The notes: generated by a model from the sequence alone, not told the origin. Shown: positions 41,641 through 50,986, counted from the stretch's first letter. The stretch is DNA of 64,000 nt from Flavivirga aquatica (GCF_001747085.1 NZ_MDJD01000007.1:186001-250000); one strand, 5' to 3'. A program made the numbers and translations.

Positions 41641-44577
41641 TTATCCTACAATATTTACAATTTTACCAGGAACAACAATCACTTTTTTAGGTTCGCGACC
41701 TTGTAATTGTTCTTTCGTTTTTTCATGAGCCATAACTGCGGCTTCAATATCATCTTTACTCATATCTAATGATAATTCCATTGTAAAACGTGTTTTACCA
41801 TTAAATGAGATTGGATAATTTTTACTACTTTCCACTAAATGATTTGCATCAAACTTAGGAAAGGCTACTGTCGAAATCGATCTTTCATGTCCTAATTGAC
41901 TCCATAACTCTTCCGAAATATGGGGTGCATAAGGTGAAATTAAAACCAATAAAGGTTCCAATATTTCTTTACTCGTACATTTTTGAGCTCCCAACTCGTT
42001 AACTGCAATCATAAAAGTAGATACCGAAGTATTAAATGAGAAGTTTTCAATATCGTCCTCTACCTTTTTAATCGTTTTATGAAGCGTTTTTAAATTATCT
42101 TTTGTCGGTGCTGTATCAGTTGTTTTTAATCCGTTATCGTCTGCATATAATTTCCAAAGTTTTTTAAGAAATGAGTGTACACCTGTAATACCAGCTGTAT
42201 TCCATGGTTTGTATTGTTCTAATGGTCCAAGGAACATTTCGTAAAGACGAAGGCTATCGGCACCGTAATCTGAAACGATATTATCTGGATTAACGACATT
42301 GTATTTAGATTTAGACATTTTTTCGACTTCGCGAGTAACTAAATATTTACCATCATCATTCGAAATAAACTCACCATTAATATAATCAGAATATAATGAA
42401 TGATTTTTAAACTTCTCAATATCTAACTCATTAGTAATATCATTTATAATAGAAATATCTATGTTACTATATATATATTGAATATCCAATATTTTTTCAA
42501 AACTTGAATCGCTATGAATATAATTTTCAAATATAACTTCGTCAAAATACTCTTTTGAATTCTTTAAGTCATTCCTACAAATAATTTTGAATTTTGAATC
42601 TTCATTAACATAGTTCATTTTCACTATTAAAACAAAAGCACTATTCCCCAGTATCATTCCTTGATTGATCAACTTTTTAGCAAACTCATCAACAGGAACA
42701 ACACCTTTATCGAATAAGAATTTTTGCCAAAAACGAGCATATAATAAGTGTCCTGTAGCATGTTCACTTCCTCCAATATATAAATCGACATCTTGCCAAT
42801 AATCCATAGCTTCTTTTGAGGCCATTTCGTTTGGATTTTCTGGATCCATATAACGGTTAAAATAGAATGAACTTCCTGCCCACCCTGGCATGGTATTTAA
42901 TTCTAATGGAAATATAGTTTCATTATCAATTAAATCATTTGAAACGACTTTATTATCAATACTATTCCAAGCCCAAACTGTAGCATTACCTAATGGCGGC
43001 TCACCAGTTTCGGTTGGTAAATATTTTTCTACTTCTGGTAATTTAATTGGTAAGTGTGCAGCGTCAATCATTTGAGGCATCCCTTTTACATAATATACAG
43101 GGAATGGCTCTCCCCAATAACGTTGACGCGAAAATACAGCATCACGCAAACGGTAATTTGTTTTCCCTTCTCCTTGCCCTATTTGTTCTAGTTCGTAAAT
43201 AGCACGTTTGGTTGCTTTTTTATAATTCATTCCATTAAGGAAATCACTATTACCAATAATTGTTTTCTCTTTATCTGAAAATGCAGATTCTGAAATATCT
43301 ACACCATCAAAAATATTTATAATTGGTATGTTAAAATGATTTGCAAATGCATAATCCCTTTCATCTCCACAAGGTACAGACATCACTGCTCCCGTACCAT
43401 AACCTGCTAAAACATAATCGCCAATCCAAATTGGGATTGGTTCTTTTGTAAATGGATGTTCGGCATAAGCTCCTGTAAATGCCCCAGAAATGGTTTTTAC
43501 ATCTGCCATTCTATCTCGCTCGCTACGTTTAGCCGTGGCTAAAACATAGGCATCAACCTCTGCTTTTTGTTCTGTTGTTGTTATTTGTGATACTAACTCA
43601 TGTTCTGGAGCCAAAGTCATAAAACTAACACCAAAAATGGTATCTGGACGTGTTGTGAATACGGAAATAGTTGTTGGTTTCTGGTTATTTGTTATTGGTA
43701 AAACATTAAAAGTTACAGACGCTCCAACAGATTTACCAATCCAGTTACGTTGGCTTTCCTTTAAAGAGTCTGTCCAATCTATAGTTTCTAAACCTTGAAG
43801 TAAACGTTCTGCATAGGCAGAAATTCGCATACTCCATTGTGTCATCTTTTTACGAATCACAGGGTAACCTCCACGTTCGGAAACACCATTTACTATTTCA
43901 TCATTTGCTAAAACTGTTCCTAATTCTGGACACCAGTTTACTTCCGTTTCGGCTAAATAGGTTAATCTATATTGTAGTAATATTTTTTGTTTAGCTTCTG
44001 AAGACATTGCATCCCAATCATCGGCAGAAAAAGATTCAATATTATCATCACAAACAGCATTCACTTTTAAATTTCCTTCTGAAACAAAAACGGCTTCTAA
44101 AGTAGAAATATCTTCTGCTTTATTTGTATCGTTATTAAACCAAGAGTTGAACAATTGAATAAAAATCCATTGTGTCCATTTGTAATAACTAGCGTCAGAT
44201 GTTCTAACTTCACGAGACCAATCAAAAGAAAAACCAATTTGATCTAATTGACGACGGTAGGTTTTTATGTTTTCAGCAGTTGTAATAGCAGGATGTTGCC
44301 CAGTTTGAATAGCATATTGTTCTGCTGGTAAACCAAAACTATCGTAACCTTGCGGATGCAATACATTAAATCCTTTATGGCGTTTGTAACGTGCATAAAT
44401 GTCTGAAGCAATATACCCTAAAGGATGTCCAACATGCAAACCAGCTCCACTAGGGTAAGGAAACATATCTAAAACATAATATTTAGGTTTTTCGCTATTA
44501 TTTACTGCTTTAAAAGTTTGGTTTTCCGCCCAATACTTTTGCCATTTGGCCTCTATCTCGTTGAAATTGTATTTCAT
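41641..44577 (-). CDS. leuS: Leucyl-tRNA synthetase, 978 aa
   Basis: Class I synthetase charging tRNA-Leu. HIGH-type motif HVGH (48-51) in YPSGAGLHVGHPLGYI, the CP1 editing domain including the TTRPDT-type motif (STRPDTIFGVSF-like: VFTTRPDTIFG), and KMSKS (753-757) are intact. About 110 residues lie between GMILG (~640) and KMSKS, with a low-complexity, acidic/aromatic insert (KFKIICRNDLKNSKEYFDE...) longer than I expect even for Bacteroidota. Terminal anticodon and C-terminal domains complete the protein (ends KKVIVVPGKIVNIVG). Confidence 0.97.
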   Translation of the reverse strand: MKYNFNEIEAKWQKYWAENQTFKAVNNSEKPKYYVLDMFPYPSGAGLHVGHPLGYIASDIYARYKRHKGFNVLHPQGYDSFGLPAEQYAIQTGQHPAITTAENIKTYRRQLDQIGFSFDWSREVRTSDASYYKWTQWIFIQLFNSWFNNDTNKAEDISTLEAVFVSEGNLKVNAVCDDNIESFSADDWDAMSSEAKQKILLQYRLTYLAETEVNWCPELGTVLANDEIVNGVSERGGYPVIRKKMTQWSMRISAYAERLLQGLETIDWTDSLKESQRNWIGKSVGASVTFNVLPITNNQKPTTISVFTTRPDTIFGVSFMTLAPEHELVSQITTTEQKAEVDAYVLATAKRSERDRMADVKTISGAFTGAYAEHPFTKEPIPIWIGDYVLAGYGTGAVMSVPCGDERDYAFANHFNIPIINIFDGVDISESAFSDKEKTIIGNSDFLNGMNYKKATKRAIYELEQIGQGEGKTNYRLRDAVFSRQRYWGEPFPVYYVKGMPQMIDAAHLPIKLPEVEKYLPTETGEPPLGNATVWAWNSIDNKVVSNDLIDNETIFPLELNTMPGWAGSSFYFNRYMDPENPNEMASKEAMDYWQDVDLYIGGSEHATGHLLYARFWQKFLFDKGVVPVDEFAKKLINQGMILGNSAFVLIVKMNYVNEDSKFKIICRNDLKNSKEYFDEVIFENYIHSDSSFEKILDIQYIYSNIDISIINDITNELDIEKFKNHSLYSDYINGEFISNDDGKYLVTREVEKMSKSKYNVVNPDNIVSDYGADSLRLYEMFLGPLEQYKPWNTAGITGVHSFLKKLWKLYADDNGLKTTDTAPTKDNLKTLHKTIKKVEDDIENFSFNTSVSTFMIAVNELGAQKCTSKEILEPLLVLISPYAPHISEELWSQLGHERSISTVAFPKFDANHLVESSKNYPISFNGKTRFTMELSLDMSKDDIEAAVMAHEKTKEQLQGREPKKVIVVPGKIVNIVG

Positions 44578-44732
44578 TATCCTTGCTACTAAATATTAAC
44601 GTCATTACTAATTATGACGACAAATTAATTGGCAAATTTAAACTTATTATAACAATGTTGAAAGTTTAAACGTTGTAAAGAACAATCAATTAGAATACTT
44701 TACTATTTTTACAACTTCAACCTTAATTATTT

Positions 44733-45611
44733 ATGAGTTCATCATTTGAAAAACATCAAAAACGTAAGCTTATTTCTTCTTACTTTTCAGTAGTATTAAG
44801 TATTGCTTTAGTATTGTTTTTATTAGGATTATTGGGTATGTTAGTTCTTAATGCAAAAAAAGTCTCTGACCATTTTAAAGAACAAGTTGTTCTAACTATC
44901 TATTTAAAAGATTCTGCCAAACAAGTCGAAATTAAGCAGCTTGAAAAAAGCTTAGCTATGGCTGATTATACAAAATCTACAGAATACGTTTCTAAAGAAC
45001 AGGCTGCCGAATTTATGAAAGCCGAAAATGGTGAAGACTTTATGGATTTTGTAGGCTACAATCCTTTACAAAATTCTATTGATGTTAATCTTAAAGCCGA
45101 TTTTGTGACTTCAGAACAGCTTGAAAAAATTGCAACAGAAGCTTTAAATAAAAATTTTGTTGATGAAGTTTCCTACGATAATGACTTAGTAAATTTAATG
45201 AACGATAATGTAAAAAAGATTAGCTTTTGGGTACTCTTTATAAGCGGTATTTTTACTTTAATTGCAGTATTACTTATAAACAGCTCTATACGATTAGCCG
45301 TTTATTCTAAACGATTTACTATAAAAACAATGCAAATGGTTGGAGCTACGAAACAATTTATTAGACGTCCTTTTGTTTGGAAAAGTGTACGACTAGGTAT
45401 GCTAGGTGCTTTTCTAGCTATAATTGGAATGGCTATTGTACTATATTACCTAAACAAAACATTTACTGAATTACAATTATTAAGCAAGCCTTTTTTAGTT
45501 GGACTTCTATTTGTTTTAATATTTGGATTAGGTATCGTAATTACTTGGATTAGCACTCATTTTGCAACACAACGATTTTTGAATTTAAAAACAGACCAAT
45601 TATATTATTAA
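44733..45611 (+). CDS. ftsX: Cell-division ABC transporter permease FtsX, 292 aa
   Basis: Works with FtsE to activate peptidoglycan hydrolases at the septum. One N-terminal membrane helix (ISSYFSVVLSIALVLFLLGLLGMLV), a periplasmic domain of ~110 residues, then three further helices (KISFWVLFISGIFTLIAVLLI; LGMLGAFLAIIGMAIVLYYL; FLVGLLFVLIFGLGIVITWI). FtsX landmark AVYSKRFTIKTMQMVGAT precedes helix 3. FtsE is not adjacent here. First gene of a row with DUF3098, uppP and truB. Confidence 0.93.
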   Translation: MSSSFEKHQKRKLISSYFSVVLSIALVLFLLGLLGMLVLNAKKVSDHFKEQVVLTIYLKDSAKQVEIKQLEKSLAMADYTKSTEYVSKEQAAEFMKAENGEDFMDFVGYNPLQNSIDVNLKADFVTSEQLEKIATEALNKNFVDEVSYDNDLVNLMNDNVKKISFWVLFISGIFTLIAVLLINSSIRLAVYSKRFTIKTMQMVGATKQFIRRPFVWKSVRLGMLGAFLAIIGMAIVLYYLNKTFTELQLLSKPFLVGLLFVLIFGLGIVITWISTHFATQRFLNLKTDQLYY

Positions 45612-45710
45612 TAATCGCTAATTGAAACTATAAATTAAAAGACTCTTAACAGGATCATTTTAAATAAATCCGTTACTTTGCATCTATATATTTGTCTATA
45701 ATTACTAATC

Positions 45711-45965
45711 ATGGGAGAGAAAAAACGAAAAGACGCAACAAAAAGTGAATTTATTTTTGGAAAAAAAAACTATAAATTCATGTTTATTGGTTTAGCATGT
45801 ATTGCTATAGGTTTTATTTTAATGTCTGGAGGCGGCAGTGACGATCCTAACGTTTTTAATCCTGATATTTTTAGTTTCCGCCGTATTAGATTAGCACCAA
45901 TGCTTGTTCTTATAGGTTTTGGTATAGAGATTTATGCTATTTTATTAGACCCTAATAAAAGCTAA
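45711..45965 (+). CDS. DUF3098 small membrane protein, 84 aa
   Basis: Two hydrophobic segments (FMFIGLACIAIGFILMSG and APMLVLIGFGIEIYAILL) separated by the family-typical SGGGSDDPNVFNPDIFSFRRI loop. DUF3098 regularly sits between ftsX and uppP in Flavobacteriia, as here, suggesting an envelope or division role. A TACTTTG -7-like element lies ~35 bases before the start. Confidence 0.85.
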   Translation: MGEKKRKDATKSEFIFGKKNYKFMFIGLACIAIGFILMSGGGSDDPNVFNPDIFSFRRIRLAPMLVLIGFGIEIYAILLDPNKS

Positions 45966-46006
45966 AAAATTAGACTTATATTTATTATTCCATTAATGTA
46001 TTTTAA

Positions 46007-46014
46007 TACTTTTG
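46007..46014 (+). promoter_or_regulatory. uppP -7 promoter element, near-leaderless start
   Basis: TACTTTTG is an exact TAnnTTTG match ending only four bases before the uppP ATG (46019), so transcripts starting at the usual distance would have almost no 5' leader. Confidence 0.5.
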
Positions 46015-46018
46015 CGGC

Positions 46019-46816
46019 ATGGATATCATAGACGCAATTATTTTAGGCATTATTCAGGGGCTTACTGAATTTTTACCTGTTTCATCTAGCGGACATTTAG
46101 AATTAGGAAAAGCCATTCTTGGCAACAACTCTGTACCAGAAGAAAGCTTACTTTTTACTGTTGTTCTTCATTTTGCAACAGCACTAAGCACTATTGTTGT
46201 TTTTAGAAAAGATATTTTAGACCTAATAAAAGGTCTTTTAAAATTTAAATGGAATGATGATTTACAATTTGTTTTAAAAATCGCACTCTCAATGGTTCCA
46301 GCTGTTATTGTTGGTTTATTTTTCGAAAAACAATTAGAACAACTTTTTGGAGGTAGTATTCTATTAGTCGGTTGCATGTTAATTGTAACTTCGCTTCTTT
46401 TATTTCTTGCTGATAAAGCTAAAAACACTAATAAAGATGTTTTCTTTAAAAATGCTTTTATTATTGGCATTTCTCAAGCTATTGCCATGTTACCTGGTAT
46501 TTCGCGTTCTGGAGCAACAATTTCAACTTCTGTTTTATTAGGGAACGATAAAATTAAAGCTGCTCGGTTTTCTTTTTTAATGGTAGTCCCTTTAATTTTT
46601 GGAAAAATTGCTAAAGACATTTTAAGTGGAGATTTAACATATAATAGCCAAAATTTCACGGCCTTATCAACAGGTTTTATAACTGCTTTTATAGCTGGAT
46701 TATTTGCCTGTACTTGGATGATTTCTTTGGTTAAAAAAAGTAAGCTCTCTTACTTTTCAATATACTGTGTTATAGTAGGTTTTATTGCTATTGTATTTTC
46801 ATTATTAAATTCGTAA
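46019..46816 (+). CDS. uppP: Undecaprenyl-diphosphate phosphatase, 265 aa
   Basis: Recycles the undecaprenyl carrier lipid for cell-wall synthesis and confers bacitracin tolerance. Both family motifs are present: GLTEFLPVSSSGHLELG (15-31) and LPGISRSGATISTSVLLG (about 159-176), in a polytopic membrane protein of normal length. One base separates its stop from the truB start. Confidence 0.96.
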   Translation: MDIIDAIILGIIQGLTEFLPVSSSGHLELGKAILGNNSVPEESLLFTVVLHFATALSTIVVFRKDILDLIKGLLKFKWNDDLQFVLKIALSMVPAVIVGLFFEKQLEQLFGGSILLVGCMLIVTSLLLFLADKAKNTNKDVFFKNAFIIGISQAIAMLPGISRSGATISTSVLLGNDKIKAARFSFLMVVPLIFGKIAKDILSGDLTYNSQNFTALSTGFITAFIAGLFACTWMISLVKKSKLSYFSIYCVIVGFIAIVFSLLNS

Positions 46817-46817
46817 T

Positions 46818-47513
46818 ATGCTTTCGAAAGACGATTATCTTTCTGGTCAAGTTTTGCTAATTGATAAGCCTCTCAATTGGACATCATTTCAAGTTGTAAA
46901 TAAATTACGTTGGGAAATACGACAAGCTTTCAGTATAAAAAAAATAAAAGTAGGTCATGCAGGCACTCTTGATCCTTTAGCTACGGGTCTCTTAGTTATT
47001 TGCACAGGAAAAATGACTAAACAAATAGATACTTTTCAAGGTCAAATAAAAGAATATACAGGTACTTTTGTGTTAGGAGGTACAACGCCATCATTTGATT
47101 TAGAAACCGAAATCAATGATACTTTCCCAACTAATCATATTACTGAAGATTTAATATATAAGACTACCGAACAATTTATTGGAAACATTCAACAGTTTCC
47201 ACCAGTGTTTTCTGCATTAAAAAAAGACGGAAAACGTTTATATGAATTTGCCAGAGCAGGTGAAGCTGTAAAAATTGAATCAAGAACGGTAAACATTTCT
47301 AAATTTGAAATCACAAAAATTGATGGTTTGCACATTAATTTTAGAGTAGTTTGTAGCAAAGGCACCTATATTCGTTCTTTAGCTAATGATTTTGGTAAAG
47401 CCTTAAAATCTGGTGCTCATCTATCTGTTTTAAGACGTACAAAAATTGGTGATTTTAATATTGATACAGCGAATTCTATTGAAGACTTTATAAAAAATCT
47501 CCCTTCTGAATAA
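46818..47513 (+). CDS. truB: tRNA pseudouridine-55 synthase, 231 aa
   Basis: Isomerises U55 in the T-arm of tRNAs. Catalytic-Asp motif GHAGTLDPLATGLL, the KKDGKRLYEFARAG stretch and RVVCSKGTYIRSLANDFG are all typical. Short bacterial form lacking an extended PUA domain. Translationally adjacent to uppP (one-base gap), so certainly co-transcribed. Confidence 0.96.
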   Translation: MLSKDDYLSGQVLLIDKPLNWTSFQVVNKLRWEIRQAFSIKKIKVGHAGTLDPLATGLLVICTGKMTKQIDTFQGQIKEYTGTFVLGGTTPSFDLETEINDTFPTNHITEDLIYKTTEQFIGNIQQFPPVFSALKKDGKRLYEFARAGEAVKIESRTVNISKFEITKIDGLHINFRVVCSKGTYIRSLANDFGKALKSGAHLSVLRRTKIGDFNIDTANSIEDFIKNLPSE

Positions 47514-47638
47514 TTCTAATTTAATGATCAATTTTTTAAAAATAGTATTTCTATTTTCTTCAGAATTGACGCAATATTAAACTTTTTAAGTTACTTTGTC
47601 GTATATTAGTATAAAATCACAGCTCTTAAAAGGACCTA

Positions 47639-48361
47639 TTGCACTTTAACGATCAACATAAAGCTCTCTTACTTACATTTCTAATCTCTGGAACTGTAGT
47701 ATTGTCTATTTTTAATTTAGGACTTAAAAAACATAACGAATTTGCTTCCGAGAGTTACTATGAACTAGAACCAGAAAAAGAGTTAACAGAAGAAGATATT
47801 AAAGTTCTAGAAGCTTTAGAAAAATTAAACAACACTAAAGCTGAAACCAACGAAGCTTTCGACCAATCGCAACAAAACAAGCATTTCGCACAAGCATATA
47901 AGACTATTGCTCCTCCTGAAGACTTTATACCAAAGCATGATGATAACACTACAGACTATCTAAAAACTATTAACGAAAGACACAATAACGCTACGCAAGA
48001 CTCTAAATTAAACGAAGAAGAATTATCTAAATTTAATAAAGCTAATGAAATATTAAAAAAGCAATTGTCTGAAAATAACAATTCTAAAAGCTCTATTGGT
48101 TTCTCGTTAGTTAACAGAACAAAAGTCTACATTCCAATTCCTGTTTATCTTTGTGAAGTTGACGGTAAAATAGTTGTAAATATAACTGTTAATTCAAATG
48201 GAGATGTTATTGATGCTTATATTAACACCTCTTCTACTTCAAATAATGAATGTTTAATTGAACATGCTTTAGATTATGCAAAACAATCTAAATTTAGTAT
48301 TGATGGCTCAAAAAAAACTCAAATAGGGTCAATTACTTTTAGTTTTATAGGCAAATACTAG
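47639..48361 (+). CDS. TonB-like envelope protein, TTG start, 240 aa
   Basis: An N-terminal membrane helix (ALLLTFLISGTVVLSIFNLG), a long charged linker (SESYYELEPEKELTEEDIKVLEALEKLNN...), and a C-terminal TonB-like fold with VNITVNSNGDVIDAYIN...CLIEHALDYAKQSKF. An in-frame stop lies only 10 bases upstream and there is no ATG before the helix, so TTG at 47639 is the only sensible start. The linker lacks the usual Pro repeats, so it may be a TonB-like partner rather than a classic transducer. Its 3' end overlaps the convergent thioredoxin-like gene by 17 bases. Confidence 0.75.
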   Translation: MHFNDQHKALLLTFLISGTVVLSIFNLGLKKHNEFASESYYELEPEKELTEEDIKVLEALEKLNNTKAETNEAFDQSQQNKHFAQAYKTIAPPEDFIPKHDDNTTDYLKTINERHNNATQDSKLNEEELSKFNKANEILKKQLSENNNSKSSIGFSLVNRTKVYIPIPVYLCEVDGKIVVNITVNSNGDVIDAYINTSSTSNNECLIEHALDYAKQSKFSIDGSKKTQIGSITFSFIGKY

Positions 48362-48962
48362 GTTGAAATTCGCAAAGCATTTTAGTAATATCATCAATAA
48401 TATTTTGCCCCTTATTACTATTATACCAACGCTGTAAATCTTCTTTAAACTCTGAAGTTAGTTTACCATGTTCTGCTTTGTATGCATTAACAATAGCTGT
48501 AGCCTCGCTAGGTCTTGGGCCATATGTATTTATAACATCTCCTGTTTCATCATCAATCATAATAACTTTAGCTATAGCTCTACCTCCATTAGTTAAAAAA
48601 GCATCTATTAACTCTAAATTCTCATCACGAAGTACTATTCTAATATTAATCTTATTATTTAATTCTGCAATTTTATTAAGCGCAGGCATAACATGAGCTG
48701 CATCTCCACACCAACTTTCTGTAATAATTAACCACGTTATACTTTGATTAAAGTCTAAAATTTTACGCTGAGCTTCTTCAGATATTTTTATCGTTTTATC
48801 CCAACGTTTCATACGTCTATCATTTAGCTTTGTATAATCTACTAAAACTTTTGTTTTTGCTAATCCTGTTGTAGAATTATCTTCTGCTAATTGCTTTACT
48901 AAATCACGATAAGCATCATAAGACATACTATTTTCTAAACCTGATTTTATAACTTCGTTCAT
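48345..48962 (-). CDS. Thioredoxin-fold protein with single-Cys active site, 205 aa
   Basis: The thioredoxin-like stretch ITWLIITESWCGDAAHVMPALNKIAEL keeps the first active-site Cys (WCGDA) but lacks the second, so a dithiol redox reaction is unlikely; a thiol-transfer or binding role fits better. No signal peptide, so cytoplasmic. The upstream promoter carries the TGA-N6-TCA palindrome at the same spacing as usp, tonB and cytochrome c, implying co-regulation with respiratory or stress genes. Convergent 17-base overlap with the TonB-like gene. Confidence 0.85.
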   Translation of the reverse strand: MNEVIKSGLENSMSYDAYRDLVKQLAEDNSTTGLAKTKVLVDYTKLNDRRMKRWDKTIKISEEAQRKILDFNQSITWLIITESWCGDAAHVMPALNKIAELNNKINIRIVLRDENLELIDAFLTNGGRAIAKVIMIDDETGDVINTYGPRPSEATAIVNAYKAEHGKLTSEFKEDLQRWYNSNKGQNIIDDITKMLCEFQPSICL

Positions 48963-48985
48963 AAAGAATTATTTAATTAATACTA

Positions 48986-49028
48986 TAAAATTAGTACCTT
49001 GATCTTTTAATTTAGATGATATTTGTCA
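48986..49028 (-). promoter_or_regulatory. Thioredoxin-like gene promoter with Crp/Fnr-like operator
   Basis: On the minus strand the -7 box TAATTTTA (48986-48993) has the palindrome TGACAAATATCA (49017-49028; plus strand TGATATTTGTCA) centred exactly 29.5 bp upstream. The start codon is 24 bases after the box. Confidence 0.62.
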
Positions 49029-49088
49029 TACTTTTACTTTAAACCTTACGTTCGTTATGAATAATTAATTTTGATTAAAAAATAACTC

Positions 49089-49652
49089 ATGAAAAAACAC
49101 AGATGTGGCTGGTGTGAAGGAGATGATTTATATGAAGCTTATCATGATAATGAATGGGGCGTTCCTGTTTATGATGATGACATACTTTTTGAATTTTTAA
49201 TTTTAGAAACTTTTCAAGCTGGATTAAGCTGGATTACCGTATTAAGGAAACGTGAAAATTTCAAAAAGGCTTTTGATAATTTTAATTATAAAAAAATAGC
49301 AAAATACAATCAAAATAAAATTGACGAACTACTTCAAGATGCTGGCATTATTAGAAATAAACTAAAAGTAAATGCTACAGTAACCAATGCTCAAGCATTT
49401 ATAAAAATTCAAGAAGAATTTGGATCTTTTAGTAAATACATTTGGGGTTTTATTGATGGAAAACCTATTAAAAATAGTTTTAAAAATTTAAGTGATATCC
49501 CCGCGAACACTCCTTTAAGCGATAACATTAGCAAAGATTTAAAAAAACGTGGATTTAAATTTGTTGGCACTACCGTCATTTATGCGCATATGCAAGCTAC
49601 TGGTATGGTGAACGACCACGAAACTGGATGTTTTAGATATAATGAGATTTAA
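49089..49652 (+). CDS. tag: DNA-3-methyladenine glycosylase I, 187 aa
   Basis: Excises 3-methyladenine in base-excision repair. N-terminal CGWCEGDDLYEAYHDNEWG provides the zinc-ligand Cys and His typical of Tag, with the second zinc site HMQATGMVNDHETGC at the C-terminus, and LILETFQAGLSWITVLRKRENF as the helix-hairpin core. Full length. Monocistronic. Confidence 0.96.
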   Translation: MKKHRCGWCEGDDLYEAYHDNEWGVPVYDDDILFEFLILETFQAGLSWITVLRKRENFKKAFDNFNYKKIAKYNQNKIDELLQDAGIIRNKLKVNATVTNAQAFIKIQEEFGSFSKYIWGFIDGKPIKNSFKNLSDIPANTPLSDNISKDLKKRGFKFVGTTVIYAHMQATGMVNDHETGCFRYNEI

Positions 49653-49730
49653 ACTTTTTATATTTTCATTATAATACCAAACGTATTCTAATATTGCTAT
49701 TTATAACAGATTAAGTATATTTTTTTCTAT

Positions 49731-50909
49731 CTAAAAAATGGTATAACCAAAAACTACAGAAACATTATTGTAATCAGAGTTCCAATAAACATACTTTTCT
49801 AGCAAATTAGATTCTGTCGCATATATTAACTCTAAACTATACTTATTCTTATACTTATAACCTAATCCCAAATTCAGATTATTATTTACCGATTCCACAT
49901 CTAGGTTACCTACAGTAGAATTCAAATTAAAGTTAGTAGCCAAAGCCCCATTTAAAAAGAGTTTAGAGTTTTTATTAAAAAACATATAATATCTTATTCC
50001 TATGGGCAATTGAATATATTTATAATCGACTTTAACATCCCTATTTCGTACTCTTTTTTCAGATTTATAAGATTGATAATTAGGCTCAACTATAACCGAC
50101 CATTTATTTTTATTAAACTTAAAAATAAACTCTACTTCCACCCCAGTTCTAAATGAAATTTTATTCTGAAAATCCACCTCAGAACCTATATTAGAAGAAT
50201 TTTTAATAAAAAGACTAGAATTATTTATACCTGCCTTTAATGTTAAATTAAAAAAATCTCCATTCTTTACTTTCTTTTGATAATTCGTGATTTCAGAATT
50301 TCCACATTCATTATATTTTTTAAAAAGGCTTACCAAGTCTTTTACCTGATATTTAAGATATTCAATATCTCTTTTTGAAATAGACTCACATATTAAATTA
50401 TTTAATAATTCTTGTTGAAACCCTATATTTTCAACAATAATATTTTGTGAATTCCTATACTCCTTATAAACTAATTGTTTAAGATCCCCTTCCTCTAAAC
50501 TATAAAAAAACCTGATTAAATTCTGTTCTTTATATAAAAACAAATCCGCTTTGCCCGTAATTAAAGTCTTTAAAAAGAGTTTTTCTTTTTTAAACTCTGG
50601 CAATCTATTTCTACTCATTTCAGAAATTTTAGTGCTAGATCTATCCATATCTACCAAACACCTTACGTATCTAAAATCATTAGTTATTCCAAATTCCTTT
50701 ACATTATCAATTGTTTTTTTTATAATTCTAGAATCTTCGCTAAGTTTATATTCAAACTCAGTAGGGTTATTATACCATTCAATATTTTTAATTAAACAGT
50801 CATTTTTTTGATTGGCATTATTTATATAATATCCTTTTTCAAAAACAATTTGAGAATAAGAGCTAATACTCGACATAACAAGTAAAAGAAACGTAAATAG
50901 GTTTTTCAT
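49731..50909 (-). CDS. Outer-membrane beta-barrel protein, hypothetical, 392 aa
   Basis: Signal peptide KNLFTFLLLVMSSISSYSQ. The first ~200 residues are a soluble mixed region (FEKGYYINNANQKNDCLIKN...); the last ~180 alternate barrel strands (FNLTLKAGINNSSLF, FRTGVEVEFIFKFN, WSVIVEPNYQSYKSE, YIQLPIGIRYYMFF, NLNLGLGYKYKNKYSLELIYA) in the PorT/outer-membrane insertion style. Common in Flavobacteriaceae, no named function. Lies alone between tag and aat. Confidence 0.72.
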   Translation of the reverse strand: MKNLFTFLLLVMSSISSYSQIVFEKGYYINNANQKNDCLIKNIEWYNNPTEFEYKLSEDSRIIKKTIDNVKEFGITNDFRYVRCLVDMDRSSTKISEMSRNRLPEFKKEKLFLKTLITGKADLFLYKEQNLIRFFYSLEEGDLKQLVYKEYRNSQNIIVENIGFQQELLNNLICESISKRDIEYLKYQVKDLVSLFKKYNECGNSEITNYQKKVKNGDFFNLTLKAGINNSSLFIKNSSNIGSEVDFQNKISFRTGVEVEFIFKFNKNKWSVIVEPNYQSYKSEKRVRNRDVKVDYKYIQLPIGIRYYMFFNKNSKLFLNGALATNFNLNSTVGNLDVESVNNNLNLGLGYKYKNKYSLELIYATESNLLEKYVYWNSDYNNVSVVFGYTIF

Positions 50910-50986
50910 ATTTTATTGATAACGACTTAGAGTAAAAACTTGTCAAATATAGTACGTTTCTGACTAACTTTTTCAGAAATCGTTAA

